A DNA stretch of 35,486 nucleotides from assembly GCA_003094555.1 (NCBI GenBank), contig NATW01000089.1, forward strand, positions 1-35,486, in the 5' to 3' direction. This document shows positions 11,401-18,948 of the stretch, in pieces. The notes under the pieces were generated by a model. That model did no database searches, was not told the origin of the DNA, and was given only the letters and a program-made list of their open reading frames with translations. This stretch comes from a gamma proteobacterium symbiont of Ctena orbiculata (GTDB taxonomy: Bacteria; Pseudomonadota; Gammaproteobacteria; Chromatiales; Chromatiaceae). The translations under genes and the position numbers were made by a program. Positions within the stretch are counted from its first letter, which is position 1. Every line of letters starts with the position of its first letter.

Positions 11401-11682
11401 TTGGGGGTCCAGTTTACCTATCACAAGGATGAAAATGCACCTAAGATTGTCCGCCAAGTGCTGACTACACAAAACATGCTTGCAGTTACCGATGAACAGC
11501 GAGAAGCACTCCGTCTGGCAGTGGTATCACTGGATCGTCAGAACATCGATAGTGTGATTAAACAAATTGCGAAAGACAGCGCGGATTTGGGACAAGTTCT
11601 TTCACAGCTTGCCGATGAGTTCGACTACCCGACTATTTTAAGTGCAATAGATGGGGCTGCAAAGAAAAATTCGCTGACATGA
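5419..11682 (+). CDS. pseudokinase / AAA ATPase / GAF-PAS hybrid sensor histidine kinase
   Basis: A 2087-residue multidomain signalling protein. In order: a Ser/Thr-kinase-like domain (about 10-290); an AAA_16-type ATPase with Walker A GPAGSGKT at 330-337 and Walker B ending at Asp460; a long TPR-like helical region (about 780-1290); GAF (about 1295-1455); PAS (about 1470-1590); a short coiled coil; HisKA with His1636; HATPase with N-box NLVSNAVKFT and G-boxes DTGSGIS and GTGLGLSIV; and a receiver with Asp1928. The kinase domain keeps Lys40 and SPEQ/DLYSFG landmarks, but the catalytic loop reads HCN with Asn131 in place of Asp and His136 in place of Asn. DFG is replaced by Gly150-Phe-Gly. It is therefore probably a pseudokinase. 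ATG 5419, preceded by AGGGGG, is chosen over an upstream in-frame start because of the ATGA overlap with the DUF1638 gene. No membrane segments are evident. Confidence 0.9.
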   Translation: MKTADLSERELVRLPCIHEGNNYRLHLQTESPFGQPVIIKSLLADAGEKAAKRLENEYRQTVDLHLQGVRHPRSQLQVAGRPALALDYVNGETLTESYVNLRKPFMENLQVAIVIAKSLEELHRRQLMHCNLACAHILVSSPSLAITLIGFGDASIEKKSGVLAQSDLLFGNLSTISPEQTGRTNRRLDHRTDLYSFGAVLYEMFTGKPLFEAEDAAEWVYSHLARNPLSPHELNPELPPLVSDLVMRLLAKNPEERYQSAFGVWADLTAIQQQLQQSGRIGEMTLAQADYSDVFRLPVRFYDRKAELKILQAAVTDAVNGQGKMMLISGPAGSGKTALLETVRQFSVEWGANFIVATYQGSQRHVPYAGLRQAFGEWIDLILAGNTQQLLQWKSELLKVCTGNAGLLVDMLPKLKLIIGAQSPVPELGPAEANHRFHHLFRSFLIAASRKDHPLVLVLDNLQWADHATVQLLIQLLPGIDTLPIVILVAYRDDEVGTGHPLSGLLNSTIAPESRVQILHLEPFPLDTVNHLIADTLKTDPLVTGQLAQLVLEKTGGNPLFIHQFMQTLHETHILAFDSNQRCWNWDIDAIRRQPIIGSAIDLQAEIIAKLPDSTRTALAMAACIGSKFRSRVLADLAKISEAEMNDRLQPAIEAGLLQVTAMQSELGEKLDVSDEISYEFPHDRVCQAAYALQPQKRQRQNHLHIGRLLLTHAGEDNLEDWVFEIADQFNEGFQYIKDEKERQQLVSLNLMAGRKARHAAAYQAAIRYLSMGIGLLPSDRWKSLEEPTLELFIEAIEAEYLSANFERAALLSDEVLKHTGDLFIRLRVYELSILFFTAQNQNQTAIEAGMRALAELGIALTDTTTDKDRQQLVTLVDRIEALANLPAMNDSRHLASLRIMMHLATPVQRTNHQLLQSLIGKMVLLSSAHGNSPMAAFAYGWYGALLCSSTGDIEAGYRFGRLSLEILRMYPAAELKTRVNMLFNAYVRHWKESVLESTSRLQEIYRQGIETGDLEYTSLGAVHHIGYMLCTGLPLELVRYKQQEYLQIIDQWRLPFQGHLMRIWLQTAANLYSDSGDPTSLTGEFFDETKHLPGRLEDNNDLLVFNVLCSRTMLQYLFGDYAGAVVSGKLAEEYSQSALGLYYWVSHTVYYALALLAFHNTTDIAGRTESLELVIPLINRLRRWAALSPLNFSHNLALVEAEWAYAQGDIGRTIEEFNQAIRLARENGQQLDEALACEREAAFYSAQGRDDIAGMALRKAMDRFRSWGARRKVVVLEQQFNTQVHPEFSMLDMEAVLKTSHMLSQEVHLEQLLEKLMRIMIENAGAVKGLLIQNSSNGLMIQARGDSSGVETMQALAVEDSGELPLPVINYVARTHKEVVLSDAQHDPTFTNDSYISNHRTRSLLCLPIVYQGKLSGLFYLENNLASNVFTVERLELLKALASQAAISLENAALYSELESKILALRESEQKFRVIFDQTFQFIGVLDTDGTLLQANRTALQFAGVDIEAVIGKPFWETPWWDHSVELQEQLKRAVQEAAQGKLVRFEASHPTPDGEVSYVDFSLKPVINEEGQVLQLIPEGRDITERKRAEEELMRYKAHLEETVQQRTEELRLARDEAEAANRAKSVFLANMSHELRTPLNAILGFSHMMQRDENLSKDQHETLNIINNSGEHLLKLINDVLEIAKIEAGKLQLDIATFDLHTLVREVTDMMRLRAQQKGLQLELDQASELPRYIKGDEARLRQILVNLVSNAVKFTVEGGVTIRLGVTGNNHSQILLEIVDTGSGISDQDQQRLFKPFEQLPEGKTQVGTGLGLSIVQHFIWLMDGNIVVESSLGKGSQFHVELPLKEADEEEIGRLAGKRHGEVSGLAPGQKSYRILIAEDQRDNQLLLVKLMTQVGMQVKVAENGEECVEIFKKWKPDLIWMDRRMPVMDGIEATRRIRRLRGGKKVKIVAVTASAFKEQEPEMLDAGMDDYIRKPFLFGEIYDSLAQQLGVQFTYHKDENAPKIVRQVLTTQNMLAVTDEQREALRLAVVSLDRQNIDSVIKQIAKDSADLGQVLSQLADEFDYPTILSAIDGAAKKNSLT

Positions 11683-11688
11683 TATTGA

Positions 11689-12738
11689 ATGTCAAACCAT
11701 AACATAATGACTTACACTAACACCGACTATATCCTTGCCGTTGACGATACACCGGCCTCTTTGCGCCTGCTTACCGACATTCTGTCATCCGAGGGCTATG
11801 TGGTACGATCAGCGATCAATGGTGAACTGGCTTTGCACGCAGCAAAGGTTAAACCACCAAACCTAATCCTGCTCGATGTGAATATGCCTGGCATGGATGG
11901 TTTCGAGGTGTGTCGACGCCTAAAGCAGGAGCCGCAACTACGTGATATACCAGTTATCTTTGTCAGCGCCCTTTCAGATACGCCTGACAAACTGAAAGGA
12001 TTTGCATTAGGTGGTGTGGACTACGTCACTAAACCGTTTCAACGTGAGGAGTTATTGGCAAGGGTGCATACTCACCTGGAACTGTACAATCTGAGTCACC
12101 ATCTGGAGGATATGGTGGATGAACGAACCCATTCTCTAAGGGAGAGTGAGCAGCAACTCAAATTGACTCTGCTCAAATCCGTTTCTGCCGTGGCAGCCAT
12201 GGTCGAGTTGCGCGACCCGTATACCGCCGGTCACCAGCAACGGGTGGCGAAGATTGCTGCGGCCATTGCCCAGGAGCTTGGTCTGCCTATAGAACAGATT
12301 GAAGGGATCAATCTCGCAGCGGTGGTACACGATGTGGGCAAGATCAGCGTTCCAAGCGAGATACTCAGTAAACCGGGACAACTCAACGGGCCCGAATTTT
12401 CCCTGATCAAACAACATCCGGACATGGGTTACGATGTCCTCAAGGAGATTGATTTCCCCTGGCCCATTGCTCAGGCCGTCCATCAACATCATGAACGCCT
12501 CGATGCTTCCGGGTATCCGCTTGGTCTTCGTGATGGTGAAATTTTGCTGGAAGCACGCATCCTGGCGGTTGCCGATACCATTGAAGCGATGGCGTCTCAC
12601 CGACCCTATCGAGCAGGCCTCGGTATTGAAAGCGCGCTTAAAGAGATCGAAAAGAACTACCATGCCGGCTTTGACCCAGATGTCGTCGATGCTGCACTAA
12701 GGCTGTTCCGGGAAAAGGGCTTTAGTCTGGAAAAGTAA
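11689..12738 (+). CDS. response regulator with HD-GYP domain
   Basis: A 349-residue protein. The N-terminal receiver (about 14-130) has acidic pair Asp19/Asp20, phospho-acceptor Asp63 (LLDVNMPGMDG) and Lys115 (KPF). A linker helix follows, then an HD-GYP phosphodiesterase domain (about 155-345) with His214-Asp215 (VVHDVGKISVPSEIL), HHERLDASGYP at 267-277 and a late metal motif (ARILAVADTIEAM). HD-GYP domains with these residues usually hydrolyse cyclic di-GMP. The gene starts six bases after the hybrid kinase stop and has no obvious Shine-Dalgarno sequence, so it probably relies on translational coupling. It is the natural phosphotransfer target of that kinase. An alternative ATG lies at 11707. 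Confidence 0.9.
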   Translation: MSNHNIMTYTNTDYILAVDDTPASLRLLTDILSSEGYVVRSAINGELALHAAKVKPPNLILLDVNMPGMDGFEVCRRLKQEPQLRDIPVIFVSALSDTPDKLKGFALGGVDYVTKPFQREELLARVHTHLELYNLSHHLEDMVDERTHSLRESEQQLKLTLLKSVSAVAAMVELRDPYTAGHQQRVAKIAAAIAQELGLPIEQIEGINLAAVVHDVGKISVPSEILSKPGQLNGPEFSLIKQHPDMGYDVLKEIDFPWPIAQAVHQHHERLDASGYPLGLRDGEILLEARILAVADTIEAMASHRPYRAGLGIESALKEIEKNYHAGFDPDVVDAALRLFREKGFSLEK

Positions 12739-12777
12739 AGATTTGAGATTGGCCTATATCGACCTACCCTAGACTAT

Positions 12778-14796
12778 CTAGCGCATCAGATCGAGCAAGC
12801 CGCCGCTTCCCTTGTTTTTTTCGATATAGTCGGCCACCTCATCATTGCCACTACGGCGGGCGAGAGTCTCAGCGTTTTCTCGACGTAGGTTGAGATGGTG
12901 GGCATCGACCTTGACTTCCAGCAGGCGTTTCACCACTTCCATATGGCCTTGCTCCGCCGCCAGCATCAGCGCTGTATTGCCGGCGTGATTGTGGTGATTA
13001 ATGTTTGGACCATAACGTAGCAGGATGTCGACGGTATAGACTGACCCGTTACCGGCCGCTAACATCAAGGCAGTATTACCATTGTTACTTTCACGGTCGA
13101 TGTTCTGTTCTTTCTGTATCAGTTCGTTGACTAATTCAGCATGGCCAAAGGATGCGGCGCGCATCATCGGCGTGAGACCGTCTTTTGCGTGTAGGTCGAT
13201 CTTTGCGCCTGAACTTATAAGCAGATGGAATATGTTCTTGTTGCCGGCGTCAATTGCATGATAAAGCGGTGTCCGGTCTTTATCGTCAGCCTGATCGACG
13301 GCGGCACCTCGCTTCAGCAACATCCTGACAATCTTAGGTTCCTGTTTGGCAACCGCCAGTATCAAAGGTGTGATACCGTCATCGGTTGCTTTGTTTGTAT
13401 CAGCGCCTTGTGTCAGCAGCAGTTCCACAAGCGCCGGATTTTTGTGTTCCACAGCCATATGCAGGGGAGTGACGCTGTTTTCACCCGTGACATTGACGGC
13501 TGCTTTGTGCTCGATCAGTTGTCGTGCCAACTCCAGGTTGTTCTCTCTACTTGCGAGCATGATCGGTGTAGGACTTGCAGCGGATGAAAGATTGGGATTG
13601 GCGCCTTTCTCAAGCAGCAGTGTGACCACTTCATTGTGTCCTTGCCAGACACTACGGCTAAGCGGGGTAAGTCCTTCGGGATCTAGACCGTTTATGTCGG
13701 AGCCCTCTTTCAACAAGGCTTCAATAAGCGGCATCTGACCCCGCCATGCGGCCAGGTGAAGAGTACTCCAACCGGCAAAAGGATTTCTCTCTTCGTTTGC
13801 CTTGTTTCTCGATGGCATCACCGATTGGCTAACCTTGTCCAGGTCGGGAAACTCGCTTCTTAAGTTTTTAGTCTGGGTGGCTATACCGCCAGCAGCCTTC
13901 AACTTTTTGGCGATGACGTGATATTTGCGTAGTACGGCCAGATCCAGTGATGTTTGTTTATTGCGATTTTTCGCATTCACTCTGGCGCCACCGCGGATCA
14001 GTGCTTCAACCGTCTGCGCCTGTTTTCTGTTGGTTGCAACCAATAGCGGTGTGTTGTTGTTGGCATCATTGGTTTCGAGTTTGGCGCCAGCCTTGATCAG
14101 GCTGCGTACGATGGATGCATGCCCCAGACCGGAGGCAGAATGCAGAGGGGTATCACCCAGGCTGTCGCTACTATTGGGATTGGCACCGGCGGCAAGCAAC
14201 AGTTCCACAACCTCCTGACGGTTGTTGATGGCCGCCTCATGGAGTGCACTGCGGCTGAACTCATCCCGGGTATCCGGTGAAATACCACTGGTGAGCATGC
14301 GTTTAATGGTGACTGTCTTACCCGCGGCCGCCGCGCGATTGAACAGCTCGGTTATTTGCTGGTCATTAAGGCCGTCTGTGGGAGAGGAGGTTGCCAGGTG
14401 TTCGAGTTTTTTTTCCGCCAGTTTATGTCCGTGGAAGGCGGCCTTCTGGTACCAGTCCGTGGCAGTCACTAGGTCAGCTTTAACCCCCCAGCCGTGTTCA
14501 TACATGGTACCTGTTGTATATTGTGCTTCCACATGCTCTTGGTTGGCCGCCTGGATAAACCATTGATAGGCCTTGGCCGGGTCCTTTTTTACGCCACGAC
14601 CGGAACGGTAAAGCCCGCCCAGGGCAAATTGTGCGTCCTGATCACCTTGCTGGGCGAGGTCCTGATAGATCTCTGCCGCCTTGGTGAAGTTGCGTAAGCG
14701 AACTGCCGCTTCCGCCTCTTCATGGGTCGCTGCATGGAGCTGTAGCGGAAACTGGAACAGCAGGAAGGTCAGCAGACATACCGTAATTGGTCGCAT
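12778..14796 (-). CDS. exported Sel1/ankyrin-repeat protein
   Basis: A 672-residue protein with a type I signal peptide (MRPITVCLLTFLLFQFPLQLHAA, cut near residue 23). About two and a half Sel1-type TPR repeats follow (residues about 25-130), then 13 to 14 ankyrin repeats running almost to the C-terminus. Each ankyrin repeat shows the T-P-L-H-x-A and G-A-x-x-N pattern, for example near ENSVTPLHMAVEHKN. The start at 14796 is preferred because GGAG lies eight bases upstream and the signal peptide begins there; longer in-frame starts only add a poorly hydrophobic extension. It lies 22 bases downstream of the oxidoreductase gene on the same strand, so the two probably form an operon. It may scaffold periplasmic partners such as the large cytochromes, but that is inference. 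Confidence 0.85.
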   Translation of the reverse strand: MRPITVCLLTFLLFQFPLQLHAATHEEAEAAVRLRNFTKAAEIYQDLAQQGDQDAQFALGGLYRSGRGVKKDPAKAYQWFIQAANQEHVEAQYTTGTMYEHGWGVKADLVTATDWYQKAAFHGHKLAEKKLEHLATSSPTDGLNDQQITELFNRAAAAGKTVTIKRMLTSGISPDTRDEFSRSALHEAAINNRQEVVELLLAAGANPNSSDSLGDTPLHSASGLGHASIVRSLIKAGAKLETNDANNNTPLLVATNRKQAQTVEALIRGGARVNAKNRNKQTSLDLAVLRKYHVIAKKLKAAGGIATQTKNLRSEFPDLDKVSQSVMPSRNKANEERNPFAGWSTLHLAAWRGQMPLIEALLKEGSDINGLDPEGLTPLSRSVWQGHNEVVTLLLEKGANPNLSSAASPTPIMLASRENNLELARQLIEHKAAVNVTGENSVTPLHMAVEHKNPALVELLLTQGADTNKATDDGITPLILAVAKQEPKIVRMLLKRGAAVDQADDKDRTPLYHAIDAGNKNIFHLLISSGAKIDLHAKDGLTPMMRAASFGHAELVNELIQKEQNIDRESNNGNTALMLAAGNGSVYTVDILLRYGPNINHHNHAGNTALMLAAEQGHMEVVKRLLEVKVDAHHLNLRRENAETLARRSGNDEVADYIEKNKGSGGLLDLMR

Positions 14797-14818
14797 GGGG
14801 GCGCTCCTGCTATCTCTT

Positions 14819-16138
14819 CTACGCTGTGCCATGTTTGGTTTCCACATCGATGCCTGTCTCTTTAAGAAAGCCTGTTGGTAGGATGCCACCGGCACATATG
14901 ATAGCTGCATCGTTGGGTATCTCAATCTTGTCTCCGCCTTTGTCGATGGTCACCTTCTCAGGGGTGAATTCAACCACATTCGAGCTGAGCAGCAGATTAA
15001 TTCTACCCGCGTCCACTGCGGCATCCACCTTCGCCCTGTTTTTCTTTTTAGCACGACTGAAAGCGCCACTCCGATAGGAGAGGGTTACCGTGGTGCCCGG
15101 TTCATCGGCAATGCTGTGGGCTGCTTCCAAGGCACTGTCACCACCGCCGACGATAAGAACATGCTGATGCCTGTATTGCTCAGGGTCGATGAGTCGATAG
15201 GTGATCTTACTCAGGTCCTCTCCCGGCACGCCGAGCTTTCTGGGGGTACCGCGCCTGCCGATGGTGAGTAACACCGTACGGGTATGATAGACGTCTTTAT
15301 TGGTTTTGACCTCATATCCTCCCTTGTCACTGGGTGAAATCTTCTCCACCCGCTCGTGATAATTGATTTTAACCTGGGTTTTGCTCTCTACGTCCTGCCA
15401 GAAACTCAACAGTTTCTCTTTGGTTGTTTCAGTGAATTTCACCTCACCGACCATTGGCATTTTCACTGGCGCGGTCATCACCAGTTTACCCCTGGGAAAT
15501 TGAAATACGGTGCCTCCCAGGGATTCCTGCTCAACCGTCTTGTATTTCAGTTTTTTCTCCATGGCTCTCAAGGAAGCGCAGAAGCCAGATGGCCCGGCGC
15601 CTACGATGAAGACATCCAGCGGTGCGGAATCCGCCTTTGTAAGCCCCTCGGCAATATAGTCCAGTGCCTTGTAGCCCTGTTCGATGGCATTTCTGATAAG
15701 CCCCATGCCGCCAAGCTCCCCAGCGATGTAGATGCCCGGCATACTGGTCTCGAAATTAGGCTTCAGGAGCGGGATGTCCACACCACGTTTTTCGGTACCA
15801 AATACCAGGGTAATGGCATCGAAGGGACAGGCGGTCTTACAGGCCCCATGGCCAATGCAGTTGGTTGGGGCGATCAGTTCCGCCTTGTTATCGATCAGGC
15901 CGAGAACCGGATGGTTTGCCTGCTCAGGGCAGGCCTTGACACAGGTGCCGCACCCCATGCACTTACCCGGATCGATCAAGGGATGCAGGGAAGCGGGCTC
16001 GGTCAGACCGGCCTCGAACTCCTCCGTCTTCAGTGCCAGGTTGCGTTTGCTCTTTCGCTTGGTGTAGATGACATAGATTCCCCATACCAGAATTATGGGT
16101 ATTGCATATATCATGTAGAGTTCTAAGGAATACTGCAT
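14819..16138 (-). CDS. membrane-anchored FAD/NAD(P)-binding oxidoreductase with iron-sulfur domain
   Basis: A 439-residue protein. An N-terminal transmembrane anchor (about residues 7-25) is followed by a basic stretch (TKRKSKRN), which places the rest in the cytoplasm. A ferredoxin-like domain follows: CMGCGTCVKACP gives a canonical 4Fe-4S site, and CIGHGACKTACP has His where the second Cys is usual. The remainder is a thioredoxin-reductase-like flavoprotein with FAD motif VGAGPSGF and NAD(P) motif VGGGDSALEAA. No CxxC redox disulfide of true thioredoxin reductases is present. It likely moves electrons between NAD(P)H and a membrane partner, plausibly the divergent di-heme cytochrome b. ATG 16138 is preferred on topology; its AGGA is very close, and GTG 16183 or ATG 16114 are alternatives. 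Confidence 0.8.
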   Translation of the reverse strand: MQYSLELYMIYAIPIILVWGIYVIYTKRKSKRNLALKTEEFEAGLTEPASLHPLIDPGKCMGCGTCVKACPEQANHPVLGLIDNKAELIAPTNCIGHGACKTACPFDAITLVFGTEKRGVDIPLLKPNFETSMPGIYIAGELGGMGLIRNAIEQGYKALDYIAEGLTKADSAPLDVFIVGAGPSGFCASLRAMEKKLKYKTVEQESLGGTVFQFPRGKLVMTAPVKMPMVGEVKFTETTKEKLLSFWQDVESKTQVKINYHERVEKISPSDKGGYEVKTNKDVYHTRTVLLTIGRRGTPRKLGVPGEDLSKITYRLIDPEQYRHQHVLIVGGGDSALEAAHSIADEPGTTVTLSYRSGAFSRAKKKNRAKVDAAVDAGRINLLLSSNVVEFTPEKVTIDKGGDKIEIPNDAAIICAGGILPTGFLKETGIDVETKHGTA

Positions 16139-16195
16139 CTTCCTGTTTACACTCGATATTTTACCGTGAGTGCCATAGTTCACATTTTGAGGGAA

Positions 16196-16213
16196 TAGAA
16201 TCCCAGGATTCTA
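16196..16213. promoter_or_regulatory. 18-bp inverted repeat, candidate operator
   Basis: TAGAATCC at 16196-16203 and GGATTCTA at 16206-16213 are perfect inverted arms around a two-base centre. The site lies in the gap between the leftward oxidoreductase operon and the rightward cytochrome genes. That suits a dimeric regulator controlling both directions. A weaker TGGGA/TCCCA pair occurs near 16294-16310. Confidence 0.45.
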
Positions 16214-16413
16214 CACACTTATTCATAATTTCGGTCTATCTGCCGAAAACATAAATGTTGCCAGAGTTTGTTTTTGTGAAGTCATTCATAGATGGGAAAA
16301 TTGTCCCAACATAAGATAGCAACATAGACTAAATTGAGGCTGAGCATAGGATTCAACTCAATAATAATTGTGAATAAGTGTTTGATTTTATACCAGAGTT
16401 ATAGGTGATTTGG

Positions 16414-17325
16414 ATGAATACAGCCGCAATTCCGGCCAGCGTTAATGAGACAAGCATGGATAGGTTTCTCTCCGCATGGCAGCGTCGAACAGGCCTCATA
16501 ACAACCCTAGGGTTTACCCTGTTTTCCATGCTTTTGCTCTATATGGGCTGGCTAAACCACACTGAGGCGGTCTGGACAGCGGAGTCGGGCTGGGGCTACT
16601 GGTTCGGTATTGTGGGGGGCAGCCTGATGTTGATGCTGCTGCTCTATCCGATGCGCAAACGGCTCCATTTCATGAATAACTGGCTGACAGTAAAATTCTG
16701 GTTTCGCCTGCACATGGTATTCGGGGTGTTGGGCCCGGTACTGATCATGATGCATTCGAGCTACCATATCGGGTCCCTAAACGGTCAGGTGGCCCTGTAC
16801 AGTATGCTGATTGTGGCAATCAGCGGGCTCTTCGGTCGCTATTTCTATACCCGAATCCACTACGGTTTGTATGGTAAAAAAGCGACTTTCTCATCCCTGC
16901 ATGCGGATTCGAAGGAGCTGAAGAAGAAGCTCGGTCCTCTTTTCGAACTCCAACCCAAAGCGAAGGAGACCATGAAACAGTATGAGAAATTGGTCATGGA
17001 ATCGCCAAAGGGACCGATTGCCAGTGCCAAACACTGGTTCAAAATGCGCATCATGTCTGCCCGGATATACCCCACTGTAATGCGCGAGTTGAATAAAAAG
17101 CTTCTCGCTGCAGGCCACCTAAAGGGGTGGAACAGGGCTAAGGTACGCCGCAAGCAATTGCGCATTCGGCGTATGTTGCTTGCACATCGCAGTATACTTC
17201 GGCAGGTTCTGGAGCTACATTTCTACGAGAGGCTCTTCGCTATCTGGCATCTGCTGCATATGCCGCTGTTCATTATGATGGTGATCACCGGTTTTGTGCA
17301 TGTCTATGCAGTCCATGCATACTGA
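16414..17325 (+). CDS. di-heme b-type membrane cytochrome
   Basis: A 303-residue inner-membrane protein with five predicted helices, at about 27-47, 62-80, 95-117, 126-146 and 274-301. A basic soluble segment of roughly 125 residues lies between helices four and five. Helix three holds His100 and His114, and helix five holds His282 and His296. Each pair is exactly 14 residues apart, the spacing by which two helices clamp two stacked b hemes in quinol-type cytochromes b and ferric-reductase-like proteins. It should pass electrons across the membrane to the exported multiheme cytochromes downstream. The donor could be quinol or the divergent flavoprotein. ATG 16414 is chosen because AGGTG lies six bases upstream; a GTG at 16405 would overlap that site. 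Family name not recognised. Confidence 0.75.
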   Translation: MNTAAIPASVNETSMDRFLSAWQRRTGLITTLGFTLFSMLLLYMGWLNHTEAVWTAESGWGYWFGIVGGSLMLMLLLYPMRKRLHFMNNWLTVKFWFRLHMVFGVLGPVLIMMHSSYHIGSLNGQVALYSMLIVAISGLFGRYFYTRIHYGLYGKKATFSSLHADSKELKKKLGPLFELQPKAKETMKQYEKLVMESPKGPIASAKHWFKMRIMSARIYPTVMRELNKKLLAAGHLKGWNRAKVRRKQLRIRRMLLAHRSILRQVLELHFYERLFAIWHLLHMPLFIMMVITGFVHVYAVHAY

Positions 17326-17354
17326 TTAATAGACGATCATATCCTGATTTCGTG

Positions 17355-18929
17355 ATGATTCGAAATGGCTACCACGCCTTTTGTTTATGTCTACTCATGC
17401 TTTTAGCGACTAATCCTGTGATGGCTGGGAAGCTTGACCTTATTCTCATGCCTGGTCCGGTCATCTCCGGTCATGCCGAGTTTGAGGAAAAGTGCGAAAG
17501 CTGTCATGAGACATTGAAGAAAGCGGATCAGGTGGAGCGTTGTCTCTCCTGTCATGATCACAGTGATGTCGCCGAAGATATCAAACAGGGCGAGGGTTTT
17601 CATGGCAGGCTAGACCCTGAACAGGTGCAAGAATGTAAGCGATGTCATACGGAACACAAGGGCCGGGAGCGCGATATCGTCAATTTGGATAGCGAATCCT
17701 TCGATCACAACCAAACCGATTTCATCCTCAAGGGGGCCCACACCAGCCTGACGTGTAAACTCTGTCATACCCAGGATTATAAGAAATATAGTCAAGCCCC
17801 TTCACTATGCTTCGACTGCCATGAATCAGATGATGCCCACCAGGGCAAGCTTGGTGAGGAGTGCGATAACTGCCATAGCGAAAAGAGCTGGAGTAAGCAA
17901 TCCTTCGACCATGACCTGGATACGGAATACCCGCTGACTGGCAAGCACAGGGAGCTGGACTGTAAATTGTGTCATGCCAGTGATCACTACAAGAACACGC
18001 CTAAAGAGTGTGTTGGCTGCCATCTGATCAACGACGCGCACAATGGACGTTATGGCAAGGTATGCGCCAAGTGCCACACTACTGAAGAGTGGAAGGAGCT
18101 GGACTTCGACCATAGAGCGGATACCAAATTCCCCCTCGAGGGCAGGCATAAGGATGTTCCCTGCGATACCTGCCATAAACAGGGTCCATTTGAGAAACAG
18201 CTACCCAAGAGCTGCTTTTCATGTCATGAAAAGGATGATGTGCACAAAGGGCGTAATGGTGAGAAGTGTCAGGATTGCCATTCTGCAGAGAGTTGGACCA
18301 AAGTGAAGTTCGAACATGGCAAGGACACTGAATTTCCATTAAAGGGCAAACATGAGGATCTGGTCTGTTCCGCCTGTCATCGCAGCGTTGAGATGGATGA
18401 TCTTAAAGAGGCTGAATGCATCACCTGTCATCGGGCTATCGATGTACACAAGAATGAACTGGGTGAAGATTGCGGTTATTGTCATAATGAACTGGGCTGG
18501 AACGTTAAGCTCTTTTTCGAGCATGACATCACCCGTTTTCCGCTGATAGGTATTCATAGTGTAACTACCTGTGAATCCTGTCATTTGAATGCCGAATTCC
18601 AACAAACTGAATCTGCCTGTCTCTCATGTCATGAAGCCGATGAACCCCACGAGGGTCGCATGGGGGAGAAGTGCGGTAGCTGCCACAATCCGAATTCCTG
18701 GTTGTTGTGGACCTTTGATCATGATACTCAGACCGACTTTCCGCTGGAGGGCAAGCATAGTGAAATCTACTGCGACAAGTGCCATCGGAAGGATCTAACA
18801 GAACATAAACAATCCGCTAACCATTGTTATGGTTGTCATCGGGGGGATGATATTCACCGCGGCGGTTTTGGACGCCACTGTGATCGCTGCCATAGCACAG
18901 AGACATTTGAGGATCCGGTCATTCGTTGA
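17355..18929 (+). CDS. exported 21-heme c-type cytochrome
   Basis: A 524-residue protein with a signal peptide cut near ATNPVMA/GK (residue 24), so it is periplasmic or beyond. It contains 21 CxxCH motifs arranged as seven repeats of about 65-75 residues with three hemes each. A typical repeat reads FDHD, FPLEGKH, CxxCH, CxxCH, DDxH, CxxCH, W. Repeats two to seven each contain three additional conserved histidines, one per heme, which predicts bis-histidine ligation. The protein is strongly charged and has no membrane segment after the signal peptide. It lies 29 bases after the cytochrome b and 19 before the giant cytochrome. It is inferred to be the periplasmic carrier linking the two. GTG 17352 is an equally possible start; no clear ribosome binding site is visible. 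Confidence 0.92.
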   Translation: MIRNGYHAFCLCLLMLLATNPVMAGKLDLILMPGPVISGHAEFEEKCESCHETLKKADQVERCLSCHDHSDVAEDIKQGEGFHGRLDPEQVQECKRCHTEHKGRERDIVNLDSESFDHNQTDFILKGAHTSLTCKLCHTQDYKKYSQAPSLCFDCHESDDAHQGKLGEECDNCHSEKSWSKQSFDHDLDTEYPLTGKHRELDCKLCHASDHYKNTPKECVGCHLINDAHNGRYGKVCAKCHTTEEWKELDFDHRADTKFPLEGRHKDVPCDTCHKQGPFEKQLPKSCFSCHEKDDVHKGRNGEKCQDCHSAESWTKVKFEHGKDTEFPLKGKHEDLVCSACHRSVEMDDLKEAECITCHRAIDVHKNELGEDCGYCHNELGWNVKLFFEHDITRFPLIGIHSVTTCESCHLNAEFQQTESACLSCHEADEPHEGRMGEKCGSCHNPNSWLLWTFDHDTQTDFPLEGKHSEIYCDKCHRKDLTEHKQSANHCYGCHRGDDIHRGGFGRHCDRCHSTETFEDPVIR

Positions 18930-18948
18930 CTGTCATCGGAACAGACAT

